A DNA stretch of 9,771 nucleotides, taken from NCBI GenBank assembly GCA_905369775.1, contig CAJPJR010000070.1, forward strand, positions 1 through 9,771, read 5' to 3'. The position numbers were made by a program, and so were the translations under genes. The notes beneath the pieces are model-generated. The model was not told the DNA's origin. It ran no database searches and saw nothing but the letters and a program-made list of their open reading frames with translations. The stretch comes from Prevotellaceae bacterium UBA1746 (GTDB lineage: Bacteria; Bacteroidota; Bacteroidia; Bacteroidales; Bacteroidaceae). Shown here piece by piece: positions 1 to 6,524 of this stretch. Position 1 is the stretch's first letter; every line of letters starts with the position of its first letter.

Positions 1-256
1 GTGCATAGACGTGCTCGAGGAAAGTCAGGATCTCGCCGTCCTGCTCCAAGAAATCGATCACCGGCTGGTCCAACCCGGTCAGCTGTTTGTAAGGTTCGTA
101 GCGCCCCGGGTTGTGCGTACTCCGGCAGTCAAACACATAGCCGCCGCCGTTCCCGCTTTCATCGGCAGGAATGCCTTTTTTGTAGGAGAAACTAAAAACG
201 CGTACCACCAACGCGGTAGCCGAAGAAGGATTCGTATCAAAAGTAGCCATAATCAT
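1..256 (-). CDS. RapZ C-terminal-domain protein (partial)
   Basis: The C-terminal end lies beyond the left edge of the window. The visible protein reads MIMATFDTNPSS and then carries the conserved core of the RapZ (YvcJ) C-terminal domain: FSFSYKKGIP, YVFDCRSTHNPGR and LTGLDQPVIDFLE. In E. coli RapZ this domain binds the small RNAs GlmZ/GlmY and tunes synthesis of glucosamine-6-phosphate synthase. The N-terminal P-loop kinase half of RapZ is absent, so this is a domain-only protein. It starts 1 nt after the stop of the upstream phosphotransferase gene, so the two are almost certainly co-translated. In some Bacteroidota the kinase and this domain occur as one fused protein (recalled, not checked), which suggests they work together. 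An ATG at 250 (MATFDT) is an equally good start. The family is clear; the RNA-binding role in this phylum is inference. Confidence 0.85.
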   Translation of the reverse strand, partial: MIMATFDTNPSSATALVVRVFSFSYKKGIPADESGNGGGYVFDCRSTHNPGRYEPYKQLTGLDQPVIDFLEQDGEILTFLEHVYA

Positions 257-257
257 T

Positions 258-1274
258 TTATTTTTGCGCCGAGAGTTGTAGCAAGATCGCTTCGAGAGTG
301 GGATAAGCTTGTGCAACCCCTTGCTTCAAAAGCTCGCGCACATTGGCCAAAGCCAGAGGAATCGATTGGAGGAAATAGGCCTTGCGCTCGAAACGTCCGC
401 GCAAACCATACGCCCCGAGCACTTGCAGCAATCGGAACAGCACAAAACGGCGCAAACTTTGACGGAAAGCCTCGCGATCCACCGTGCGCAAAGTAGCGAG
501 TTCCGCCAAGTATTCTTCGATAAGTCGTTCGCGCAAGGCCTGTGGATAACTTGCCGAAGCCTGCCACAGGAAAGAGGCAACATCGTAAGGTAACGGGCCG
601 CGTCTACCTCCTTGAAAATCGATCATAAACGGTTCTGATCCACAGATCATTACATTACGTGACTGAAAGTCGCGATATAGGAAATTCGTTTCGTTATCCA
701 CACCCTCTATCAAGGCCTCTGTCAAGGCCTCAAAATCATCTTCCAACCGCATTTCGTCGAAAGGCAAATCCGAGGTTTTGAGGAAACAATATTTGAAGTA
801 GTTCAAATCGAACATCACCGAGCGCCGACAGAAGCAATTGGGCGAAAGCAGTCTTTCGAAGTCCAATCCTTGAGCACCCTCCACTTGGAAATGCGGTAAC
901 CGACGCAGGGTGCGCTGCAATAGCGCATACCCCTCTTCGGCCAACTCGGAACCCTCGTCATACCCCTGTTCTCGCCAAGCCGCCAACGCCCCGTGCAACG
1001 ACACGTCGCCCAAATCAGAAAGCAAATAGCACTGTTCGTCGGCACTCACGCCCAACACGCGGGGCACCGGCAAGCCTTTCGCCGAAAAATGACGCGCAAG
1101 ATAGAGAAACGTACGATTCTCTTCCACGTATTTTCCCCAAGCACCGATACACGTCTGCCCGTCTGCGGTCGCAAACCGGACATACACCCGATTCGATCCT
1201 GCGCCGGGCAAGGTCTCGATCGACGCCGGTTCGATGCCGAAAGTTTGTTTGTAGAGGGTTTGTAAGGCCTTCAT
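258..1274 (-). CDS. APH-fold phosphotransferase, probable sugar (AmgK-like) kinase
   Basis: This 338-aa protein has the aminoglycoside-phosphotransferase/choline-kinase fold. A nucleotide-loop segment LPGAGSNRVYVR lies at residues 22-33. The catalytic loop is YRDFQSRN (200-207), with Asp202 as likely base and Asn207 as metal ligand. The DFG-equivalent is IDFQGG (218-223), followed by GPLPYDVASFL. The DFQ and GPxxYDxASxL pattern is that of the AmgK branch, whose Pseudomonas members phosphorylate N-acetylmuramate or N-acetylglucosamine at the anomeric position during cell-wall recycling, rather than of antibiotic-resistance enzymes. The ATG overlaps the rsmE stop (ATGA), indicating translational coupling, and the gene is followed 1 nt later by a RapZ-C-domain gene. 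Both neighbours of this pair point to amino-sugar metabolism. The substrate is inferred; no MurU-type nucleotidyltransferase is visible here. Confidence 0.85.
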   Translation of the reverse strand: MKALQTLYKQTFGIEPASIETLPGAGSNRVYVRFATADGQTCIGAWGKYVEENRTFLYLARHFSAKGLPVPRVLGVSADEQCYLLSDLGDVSLHGALAAWREQGYDEGSELAEEGYALLQRTLRRLPHFQVEGAQGLDFERLLSPNCFCRRSVMFDLNYFKYCFLKTSDLPFDEMRLEDDFEALTEALIEGVDNETNFLYRDFQSRNVMICGSEPFMIDFQGGRRGPLPYDVASFLWQASASYPQALRERLIEEYLAELATLRTVDREAFRQSLRRFVLFRLLQVLGAYGLRGRFERKAYFLQSIPLALANVRELLKQGVAQAYPTLEAILLQLSAQK

Positions 1275-2014
1275 CCCATCGTCTTTTTCAGGTTCATCAA
1301 CTGCACGGCCACCAAGGCCGCCGTTTCCGTACGCAAACGACTTTCTCCCAGCGTGATACTGCGGAATCCGGCCGCCTGTGCGGCTCGCACTTCCTCGACC
1401 GAAAAATCTCCTTCCGGTCCGATCAAGACCAACGTGGGACGATCCGGCCGAACGACGTCGAAGAGATGAGGCTTTGCCTCCGTTTCGCCGATGTCGCTCT
1501 GCGCATAACAGTGCGCAATAAACTTATCTCCTTCGAAGGGTTGCTCCAAAAAGTGCTTCAATTTCATCATCTCCCCCATCTGAGGCAGACAGGCTTTGTG
1601 GCTCTGTTTCATTGCGCTCACGACGATGCGCTCCAAGCGATCCGGCTTCAGCGCTCTCCGTTCCGAAAAAGCACAATCCAACCACTGCATCCGGTCCACG
1701 CCGATTTCTGTGGCCTTCTCAGCCAGCCATTCGATGCGATCCGCATGTTTCGTCGGCGCCACCGCCACACACACCTCCGTGTGCCACGGACGTTGCCAAC
1801 TGCGCTCACAGTCTATTTCCACGAAGCACTCCGGCTTGCGTCCGGTCACAATCGAGACGATGTGGCAATCGTAGAAACTACCGCAACCGTCGGTGGCCCA
1901 CAGCGCATCGCCTTCTTGCATTCGCAACACGCGCACCGCATGCGCTGCTTCATCGGCCGGCAAAGCACCCGCCGACTTCAAATCCGGCGCATAAAACAGG
2001 TGAGATTCTTTCAT
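1271..2014 (-). CDS. rsmE: 16S rRNA (uracil-1498-N3)-methyltransferase
   Basis: This 247-aa protein matches RsmE in length and motif order. RsmE is the SPOUT-fold enzyme that uses S-adenosylmethionine to methylate N3 of U1498 in helix 44 of 16S rRNA. The visible blocks are an N-terminal PUA-like region containing HAVRVLRMQEGD (25-36), EKATEIGVDR (99-108), SERR..K.DRLERIV.SAMKQSHK (117-140), the SAM-binding knot loops LIGPEGDFS (197-205), and LGESRLRTETAA (222-233). It is the first gene of a leftward operon with the phosphotransferase and RapZ-C genes, and its stop overlaps the next start by 4 nt. It is transcribed divergently from hpt across a 108-nt gap. No key residue appears to be missing. 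Confidence 0.96.
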   Translation of the reverse strand: MKESHLFYAPDLKSAGALPADEAAHAVRVLRMQEGDALWATDGCGSFYDCHIVSIVTGRKPECFVEIDCERSWQRPWHTEVCVAVAPTKHADRIEWLAEKATEIGVDRMQWLDCAFSERRALKPDRLERIVVSAMKQSHKACLPQMGEMMKLKHFLEQPFEGDKFIAHCYAQSDIGETEAKPHLFDVVRPDRPTLVLIGPEGDFSVEEVRAAQAAGFRSITLGESRLRTETAALVAVQLMNLKKTMG

Positions 2015-2033
2015 TGTGTCATATTTTACTCGG

Positions 2034-2041
2034 CGAAGTTA
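2034..2041 (-). promoter_or_regulatory. Possible -7 box for the rsmE operon
   Basis: On the minus strand the octamer TAACTTCG matches 7 of 8 positions of the Bacteroidota -7 box TAnnTTTG and lies about 20 nt upstream of the rsmE ATG. No TTG sits at the right spacing for a -33 element; the nearest is 12 nt upstream. This is therefore a weak candidate, chosen because it is the best match in the divergent region. Confidence 0.3.
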
Positions 2042-2074
2042 CTGATTTTCGCCCAAAAAGGAATTACGTCCGCC

Positions 2075-2102
2075 TTGCTTCGGCATTTTTTTCCTACCTT
2101 TG
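2075..2102 (+). promoter_or_regulatory. Bacteroidota-type promoter for hpt
   Basis: A perfect -7 box TACCTTTG (2095-2102; consensus TAnnTTTG) is preceded, after 17 nt, by TTG (2075-2077) as the -33 element. Transcription would start near 2108, giving a leader of about 15 nt before the hpt ATG. It probably serves hpt and, by read-through, adk and obg, because no other consensus box is seen before the terminator at 4565. Confidence 0.75.
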
Positions 2103-2122
2103 CAAGCAAAATTCGCAGTTCT

Positions 2123-2659
2123 ATGGACGTAGTAACCGTAAAAGACAAGCAATTCTCGATTTCCATTCCGGCATCGCGCCTGCAAGAACGCGTTGCTGAG
2201 GTAGCGCAACAAATCAGCCGCGATCTCGAAGGAAAGAATCCACTCTTTCTCGCCGTTCTCAACGGCGCCTTCATGTTCGCCGCCGACCTCATGCGCGGCA
2301 TCGATATTCCCGCCGAAATTTCGTTCGTGCGCTTCGCCAGCTATCAAGGCATGCAAAGTACCGGCCAAGTAAAACAACTCATCGGCCTGTCCCAAGACAT
2401 TAAAGACCGCACCGTTGTCGTGATCGAAGACATCATCGATTCTGGTCTCACTATGCAACAGTTGCTTGCCAACCTGGGCGAACACCAACCGGCCTCACTG
2501 CACATCGCGGCCCTGCTCGTCAAGCCCGAGAACCTCCAAGTGCCGCTTCACGTCGACTACACCTGCTTCGAAATCCCGAACGATTTTATCGTGGGCTACG
2601 GTCTGGACTACGACGGCTACGGCCGCAACCTGCCCTCCATCTACACGGTCATAGACTGA
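2123..2659 (+). CDS. hpt: Hypoxanthine phosphoribosyltransferase
   Basis: This 178-aa purine-salvage enzyme transfers phosphoribose from PRPP to hypoxanthine or guanine. The signature PRPP-binding loop is VVVIEDIIDSGLT (98-110), with the acidic pair Glu102-Asp103. LNGAF (46-50) forms the pyrophosphate-side loop, SYQGM (73-77) matches the flexible Ser-Tyr loop, and LVKPE (132-136) supplies the lysine that reads the purine 6-oxo group. The C-terminal block IPNDFIVGYGLDYDGYGRNL is typical of bacterial HPRT. The reading frame stays open far upstream through rsmE antisense sequence, but the ATG at 2123 follows the promoter directly and gives the normal family length. It is followed by adk after 124 nt. 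Confidence 0.96.
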   Translation: MDVVTVKDKQFSISIPASRLQERVAEVAQQISRDLEGKNPLFLAVLNGAFMFAADLMRGIDIPAEISFVRFASYQGMQSTGQVKQLIGLSQDIKDRTVVVIEDIIDSGLTMQQLLANLGEHQPASLHIAALLVKPENLQVPLHVDYTCFEIPNDFIVGYGLDYDGYGRNLPSIYTVID

Positions 2660-2681
2660 CTCCCCTCTTGCGCTCATCGCT

Positions 2682-2718
2682 GAAGGTCGGCCTGCCCAAG
2701 TTCGGCGCCGGCCCCTTC
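2682..2718 (+). other. GC-rich hairpin between hpt and adk
   Basis: GAAGG-TCGGC (2682-2691) can pair with GCCGG-CC-CCTTC (2707-2718), giving a 10-bp stem with one G-U pair, a 2-nt bulge and a 15-nt loop. No U-run follows, so it is not a standard intrinsic terminator. It could stabilise or process the hpt message or be incidental. Confidence 0.3.
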
Positions 2719-2783
2719 GTCTAAGTCCCTGTTGCAAGAGCCCCATTCAACTTGAAAACTTTATTCAGACACATACAACACCC

Positions 2784-3353
2784 ATGAAGAATCTCGTCAT
2801 CTTCGGTGCCCCCGGTTCGGGCAAAGGCACCCAAAGCGATATTTTGGTTGAAAAATACGGTTTCGACCACATCTCCACCGGCGACGTGCTACGCGCCGAA
2901 ATCAAGGCCGACTCCGAACTGGGTCGCACCGCCAAAGGCTACATCGACAACGGTCAACTCATCCCCGATGAACTCATGATCGACATCCTCGCCGCCACCT
3001 ACGACGCCCTCCCCAAGAAAGCCGGTGTCATCTTCGACGGTTTTCCCCGCACCATCCCCCAAGCCGAAGCCCTCAAAGAGATGCTCGCAAAGCGCGGAAC
3101 GCAAGTGCACGCCATGCTCGAACTCAGTGTGCCCGACGAAATGCTGATGGAACGCCTCATCAACCGCGGTAAAACCAGCGGCCGTGCCGACGACAACGAA
3201 GAGACCATCGGCAAGCGCCTCGCCGTCTATCACAACCAAACTTCGCCCCTCATCGAGTGGTACGAAAACGAAGGCCTCCGCAACGCCGTCAAGGGTCACG
3301 GTGCCCTCGAAGAAATCAACGCGGCACTCTGCGCCGTGATCGACGCCCTCTGA
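2784..3353 (+). CDS. adk: Adenylate kinase (short-LID form)
   Basis: This 189-aa cytosolic enzyme catalyses ATP + AMP to 2 ADP. The P-loop is GAPGSGKGT (8-16). The AMP-binding region has STGDVLR (31-37) and DGFPRT (85-90). Arg128, Arg134 and Arg145 line the phosphate-transfer site. The stretch RGKTSGRADDNEETIGKRL (128-146) is the short LID; the roughly 27-residue zinc or Tyr-type LID insert of long bacterial forms is absent, which explains the length. No promoter box is seen in the 124 nt upstream, so it is probably transcribed with hpt. It is followed by obg after 7 nt. Confidence 0.96.
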   Translation: MKNLVIFGAPGSGKGTQSDILVEKYGFDHISTGDVLRAEIKADSELGRTAKGYIDNGQLIPDELMIDILAATYDALPKKAGVIFDGFPRTIPQAEALKEMLAKRGTQVHAMLELSVPDEMLMERLINRGKTSGRADDNEETIGKRLAVYHNQTSPLIEWYENEGLRNAVKGHGALEEINAALCAVIDAL

Positions 3354-3360
3354 TCCCGAC

Positions 3361-4518
3361 ATGGAAACCAATTTCATAGACTACGTCAAAATCTACTGTC
3401 GCTCCGGTAAGGGCGGCCGCGGTTCGATGCACATGCACCGCGCCAAATACCAGCCCCTCGGCGGCCCCGACGGCGGCGATGGTGGGCGCGGAGGCAACGT
3501 CTACCTGCGCGGCAACCGCAACTACTGGACGCTGCTCCACCTGCGCTACGATCGCCATGTCTTTGCCGGCAACGGTGGCAACGGCGGCAAATGCTGCAGC
3601 CACGGCAGCGACGGCGCCGACCGCTACATCGAGGTGCCTCCCGGCACCGTGGCCTACGATGCCGAAACCGGTAAATATCTCTGCGATGTCGTCGAAGACG
3701 GACAAGTCGTGATGCTGCTCAAAGGCGGACGCGGCGGATTGGGCAATTTCCAGTTCCGCACCTCCACCAATCAAGCACCGCGCTACGCCCAGCCCGGCGA
3801 GCCCATGCAAGAAATGATGGTGGTCTTGGAATTGAAGCTCCTCGCCGATGTCGGTCTGGTCGGCTTCCCCAATGCCGGTAAGTCGACACTGGTCAGCGCG
3901 CTCTCCAACGCCCGCCCCAAGATAGCCAACTACCCCTTCACCACCCTCGAACCCTCGCTCGGCATCGTGCCCTATCGCGACGGACGTTCCTTTGTGATGG
4001 CCGACATTCCCGGCATCATCGAGGGGGCTGCCGAGGGACGCGGATTGGGTTTGCGATTCCTCCGCCACATTGAGCGCAACTCGCTCTTGCTCTTCATGGT
4101 ACCCGGCGACACCGACAACATCAAGCGCGAATACGAAATCCTGCTCAACGAAGTGGGAAGTTTCAACGAAGGGCTGCTCGACAAGCACCGCATCCTTGCC
4201 GTCACCAAGAGCGACCTCCTCGACGAAGAACTCATGGAAATGCTCCGTGAGGATCTCCCCGACGACCTTCCCGTCATCTTCATCAGTGCCGTTGCAGGTC
4301 ACAACATCACCGAACTCAAAGACCTGCTCTGGACAGAGCTCAACTCCGAAAGCAACAAACTGCAAAGCGTTGCCGAAGGCGGAAGCATCGTCCACCGCGA
4401 TCGCGAAATCGAACACCTCGACCGCGACTTCGCCGACTGGGCCGACGATGTGGTAGAGATCGACGACGAGGACATCGAAGAACTCGAAGACTACGAAATC
4501 GAAGACGTTGACGACTAA
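3361..4518 (+). CDS. obg: Obg/CgtA-family ribosome-assembly GTPase
   Basis: This 385-aa protein has the glycine-rich Obg fold at residues 1-160 (many GG repeats such as GGPDGGDGGRGG), then the TRAFAC GTPase domain: G1 GFPNAGKS (168-175), switch I YPFTTLEPSLG, G3 DIPGIIEGA (from Asp215) and G4 TKSD (282-285). The acidic tail from about residue 350 ends in runs of Asp and Glu, as in many Obg proteins. Family members associate with the 50S subunit, act late in large-subunit assembly and link growth to the GTP/ppGpp pool. It starts 7 nt after adk and ends before a strong terminator, so it is the last gene of the hpt-adk-obg unit. Base use is very GC-rich. Confidence 0.97.
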   Translation: METNFIDYVKIYCRSGKGGRGSMHMHRAKYQPLGGPDGGDGGRGGNVYLRGNRNYWTLLHLRYDRHVFAGNGGNGGKCCSHGSDGADRYIEVPPGTVAYDAETGKYLCDVVEDGQVVMLLKGGRGGLGNFQFRTSTNQAPRYAQPGEPMQEMMVVLELKLLADVGLVGFPNAGKSTLVSALSNARPKIANYPFTTLEPSLGIVPYRDGRSFVMADIPGIIEGAAEGRGLGLRFLRHIERNSLLLFMVPGDTDNIKREYEILLNEVGSFNEGLLDKHRILAVTKSDLLDEELMEMLREDLPDDLPVIFISAVAGHNITELKDLLWTELNSESNKLQSVAEGGSIVHRDREIEHLDRDFADWADDVVEIDDEDIEELEDYEIEDVDD

Positions 4519-4564
4519 TAAAATCATCATCCGCCCTTCCGATTCACTCGTATCCCTCCCCCAT

Positions 4565-4599
4565 AACACCGGAAAGTCACGAGGCTTTCCGGTGTTTTT
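4565..4599 (+). terminator. Intrinsic terminator after obg
   Basis: A perfect 12-bp stem, AACACCGGAAAG (4565-4576) against CTTTCCGGTGTT (4585-4596), with an 8-nt loop runs into a T tract (4595-4599). It lies 46 nt after the obg stop and should end the hpt-adk-obg transcript before pgeF. Confidence 0.88.
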
Positions 4600-4649
4600 C
4601 GCATCCATCGGCATTCTCCTTTTCAACACCTCTCCACAGATTCTCACAC

Positions 4650-5432
4650 ATGGAACTTCTCGACTACACACTTGCTCCCGAAGTGCGCGCCTTCTCCACA
4701 CCGCGCGCTGCGCTATCCCCTACGTTTGAGACCGACAATCCCTATGCCGGTTTCAATCTCACCGACTATTGTGGCGATAGCCCCGCCCACGTCGCGGAGT
4801 GCCGAGAAGCCCTGTGTGCAGCACTGGACATCGACGACGATCAACTCCTGCTGCCCCATCAAACGCACACCAACCGGGTGGCCCTTGTTGATGAAGCACT
4901 GATGGAAATGGAGAGAAGCGAGCGCAATCGCCACTTGCGCGATATCGATGCCCTGGTCACTGCGTTGCCGCGCGTTTGCATCGGCATCTCCACCGCCGAT
5001 TGCTTGCCGGTGCTGCTCTACGACCCCAAGCACCGTGTGATTGGTGCCGCCCACGCCGGTTGGCGCGGCATGGTGGGGCACATCCTTGCCCACACCATCG
5101 AACTTATGCGCACCCTGGGCACCCACCCGCGCGATCTTCGCGCGGTAGTCGGCCCTTGCATCGGCCCCGACTCCTTTGAAGTGGGCGAAGAGGTGGTCGA
5201 CGCTTTTTTGCAGGCCAAATTTCCGCCCGCCGTCGTGCGACGTGGTTTCTTCCGTCGCCCACACATCGATCTGTGGGCAGCGGCGGTGCATGAGCTCGAA
5301 CAAAGTGGTGTGACGTTGGAGGCCATTCTTGTGAGCGGCATCGACACCTACGCCTGCCCCGATCGCTTTTTCTCCGCGCGCCGCCTCGGCATCCAATCCG
5401 GTCGCATCTACTCCGGCATTATTCTCTCGTAG
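4650..5432 (+). CDS. pgeF: Laccase-domain protein PgeF (YfiH family)
   Basis: This 260-aa protein belongs to the multicopper-oxidase-like laccase domain family. E. coli YfiH/PgeF corrects misincorporated serine in UDP-MurNAc peptides, and other members have purine nucleoside phosphorylase and adenosine deaminase activity with zinc. The diagnostic blocks are all present: LPHQTHTNRV (68-77), TADCLPVLLYDP (115-126), GAAHAGWRG (132-140), VGPCIGPDSFEVG and FFSARRLG.QSGR near the C-terminus. The metal ligands are His73, Cys118 and His135. It follows the obg terminator, and no clear TAnnTTTG box lies between 4600 and 4649, so its transcription may rely on partial read-through or a weak promoter. Which substrate it uses here cannot be told from sequence. 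Confidence 0.93.
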   Translation: MELLDYTLAPEVRAFSTPRAALSPTFETDNPYAGFNLTDYCGDSPAHVAECREALCAALDIDDDQLLLPHQTHTNRVALVDEALMEMERSERNRHLRDIDALVTALPRVCIGISTADCLPVLLYDPKHRVIGAAHAGWRGMVGHILAHTIELMRTLGTHPRDLRAVVGPCIGPDSFEVGEEVVDAFLQAKFPPAVVRRGFFRRPHIDLWAAAVHELEQSGVTLEAILVSGIDTYACPDRFFSARRLGIQSGRIYSGIILS

Positions 5433-5540
5433 GACCGCACGAAGTGTATGCGCACTTTAAGACACACGCAGAACAAACTGAGATACAGGCTACTATACAA
5501 TTGGCGTTGTCGAACCGCGCCGACCATGAATTTATATTGA

Positions 5541-5560
5541 CTTGCCGAGCAACCGGCAAG
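5541..5560. repeat. 7-bp perfect hairpin downstream of pgeF
   Basis: CTTGCCG (5541-5547) and CGGCAAG (5554-5560) form a perfect stem around AGCAAC. There is no T-run on either strand, so it is not a classical terminator. It could protect the 3' end of the pgeF transcript or be part of a leftward RNA starting near 5665. Confidence 0.45.
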
Positions 5561-5642
5561 GGAAAGAAGAGATAGAAAGTGTTTTTCAAACGCCGCTCTG
5601 TCACATTCTCTGCGATGAAAACGCTCCGAACAGCGCGCGGAC

Positions 5643-5689
5643 GGTGAAGCTAATTCTCCGTCTCTGGCGTGCAAAGTTAGCTTTTCACC
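5643..5689. repeat. Imperfect inverted repeat overlapping a leftward -7 box
   Basis: GGTGAA-GCTAA (5643-5653) is inverted as TTAGC-TT-TTCACC (5677-5689), 11 pairs with a 2-nt bulge. The right arm overlaps the leftward -7 box, so it could act as an operator or as a hairpin at the 5' end of a leftward RNA. The arms also contain the GGTGAA/TTCACC word that recurs across the gap. Confidence 0.5.
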
Positions 5690-5702
5690 CCCTCTCCCCC
5701 AA
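5672..5702 (-). promoter_or_regulatory. Bacteroidota-type leftward promoter
   Basis: On the minus strand the perfect -7 box TAACTTTG occupies 5679 to 5672, and TTG at 5702-5700 serves as -33 with a 20-nt spacer. Transcription would start near 5665 and run toward the 3' end of pgeF. The only frames behind it are short and unlike known proteins (for example a GTG-started 61-codon frame from 5604), so it may drive a non-coding or antisense RNA. Confidence 0.5.
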
Positions 5703-5750
5703 GAAAAAACATTCGATTAACGCTCATTATGCAGAAACTTGGGGGCTTTT
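5696..5750 (+). terminator. Terminator-like inverted repeat
   Basis: CCCCCAAG (5696-5703) pairs perfectly with CTTGGGGG (5738-5745), and the right arm is followed by CTTTT. The 34-nt loop is long for an intrinsic terminator, so the call is weak. It would end rightward transcription arriving from pgeF about 310 nt after the pgeF stop. Confidence 0.3.
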
Positions 5751-6137
5751 CGAAATCGCCTCCCTTTTTGTTGTTTTCGTTTGCGCTCTCGTCTGCGCTC
5801 CTCCCCCCATCTGCTCCGCTCCTTCCTCGGCTTCATTCCCTCTTCCCCCGTACCCCGGCTCCGGTGCCCCCACTTCGCGCATGCACGTGCACACTCCCGC
5901 GCCTCCGCCGATTTCCGTTTTTTGCCTTCACCCTTCACCGCTCTATCCCAACTCACTGTTTATCAACACACAAGGGGTGAACATCTCCCCCAACACAATC
6001 CCCTTCACCTACCCCTCACCTACCCTCTCGCGATTCTCCTCAACCGGCTACGGAAAAGTCCCACTTTTTCCAACACTCCCCCCGTATTTCCTCGCCACTC
6101 TCCCTGCCTCGCCAACTGCAAAATCAGCCACCGAGCA

Positions 6138-6167
6138 GGTGAAGGCATTTTCCTCAAAACCTTCACC
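6138..6167. repeat. 8-bp inverted repeat of the GGTGAAGG word
   Basis: GGTGAAGG (6138-6145) and CCTTCACC (6160-6167) form a perfect 8-bp palindrome with a 14-nt loop. No T-run follows. This is the clearest pairing of two members of the dispersed word family. Confidence 0.5.
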
Positions 6168-6355
6168 CCTTACGCTCTGATATACTGCGCGTTGCGACCT
6201 ACCGGTGAAGAGGTGAAGGAAAAAAACGAAAAACACCTGACGCGCGCGCGTGAGGGAAACCCGAAAAACACATCTGCTTCACCTTGTCGCCTCTCGCCGA
6301 GGCCGAACATTCACCTCCCGCACGTTGCTGCGACTTTTTTCTTCTTGTCATATAG

Positions 6356-6403
6356 CTTTCCCCTCCTTTTTCACGTAGCCCAATCACGTTGCGGAGAGGA
6401 AAG
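6356..6403. repeat. Imperfect 11-bp inverted repeat
   Basis: CTTTCCCCTCC (6356-6366) and GGAGAGGAAAG (6393-6403) pair at 10 of 11 positions around a 26-nt loop. No role can be assigned; it lies about 120 nt upstream of the cassette promoter. Confidence 0.35.
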
Positions 6404-6438
6404 AAAATGCATGTACGCTCACTTTAACGCAGCACAAT

Positions 6439-6461
6439 GTGGGACACGCCCACGGGTTTTT
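6439..6461 (+). terminator. Weak terminator-like hairpin before the cassette promoter
   Basis: GTGGG (6439-6443) pairs with CCCAC (6449-6453) and is followed by GGGTTTTT. The 5-bp stem is short and the T-run starts 3 nt late, so termination would be inefficient. If real it would shield the cassette promoter from upstream transcription. Confidence 0.25.
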
Positions 6462-6524
6462 GACACAAAACACAACAAATAGCCAATTTCTCCGCCACAA
6501 CAACATGATTTCATTGCAATTCAC

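Larger units (their letters stand above)
5643..6315. repeat. Dispersed GGTGAA/TTCACC word family
   Basis: The hexamer GGTGAA or its complement TTCACC occurs 12 times: GGTGAA at 5643, 5976, 6138, 6204 and 6212; TTCACC at 5684, 5927, 5934, 6004, 6162, 6278 and 6310. Six extend to the octamer CCTTCACC/GGTGAAGG (5925, 5932, 6002, 6138, 6160, 6212). By chance about 0.5 copies of the hexamer pair would be expected in a stretch this long. Some are tandem (5925-5939, 6204-6218) and some inverted (6138-6145 with 6160-6167). Function is unknown. Confidence 0.6.

Noticed and set aside
15..30. GAGGAAAGTCAGGA resembling the conserved GAGGAAAGTCC of RNase P RNA
   Set aside because: It falls inside the well-supported RapZ-C coding sequence, and no other RNase P RNA elements are seen.
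1466..2122. Upstream extension of the hpt reading frame
   Set aside because: It lies antisense to rsmE and upstream of the hpt promoter; the ATG at 2123 gives the normal enzyme length.
3316..4701. Long leftward 461-codon frame opposite obg
   Set aside because: It is a Val/Gly/Ala-rich shadow of the GC-rich obg gene on the other strand.
5408..5674. Leftward 88-codon frame behind the leftward promoter
   Set aside because: Its start lies within the -7 box, so it would begin upstream of the predicted transcript start, and its sequence looks random and overlaps the end of pgeF.
5717..5956. Leftward 79-codon Lys/Arg/Glu-rich frame
   Set aside because: It is the translation of the purine-rich complement; no promoter, start context or family resemblance supports it.
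5960..5968. TTATCAACA, one mismatch from a DnaA box
   Set aside because: It is a single copy with no cluster of boxes or AT-rich unwinding region beside it.
6238..6252. Alternating (CG)5 run with Z-DNA potential
   Set aside because: Five units are short and the surrounding sequence gives no functional context.
5739..6482. Long rightward open frames in the gap (247 codons here, and 212 codons at 5542-6180)
   Set aside because: Translations are low-complexity and Pro/Ser/Arg-rich, resemble no family, and lie where the + strand is pyrimidine-rich and stop codons are scarce by composition.
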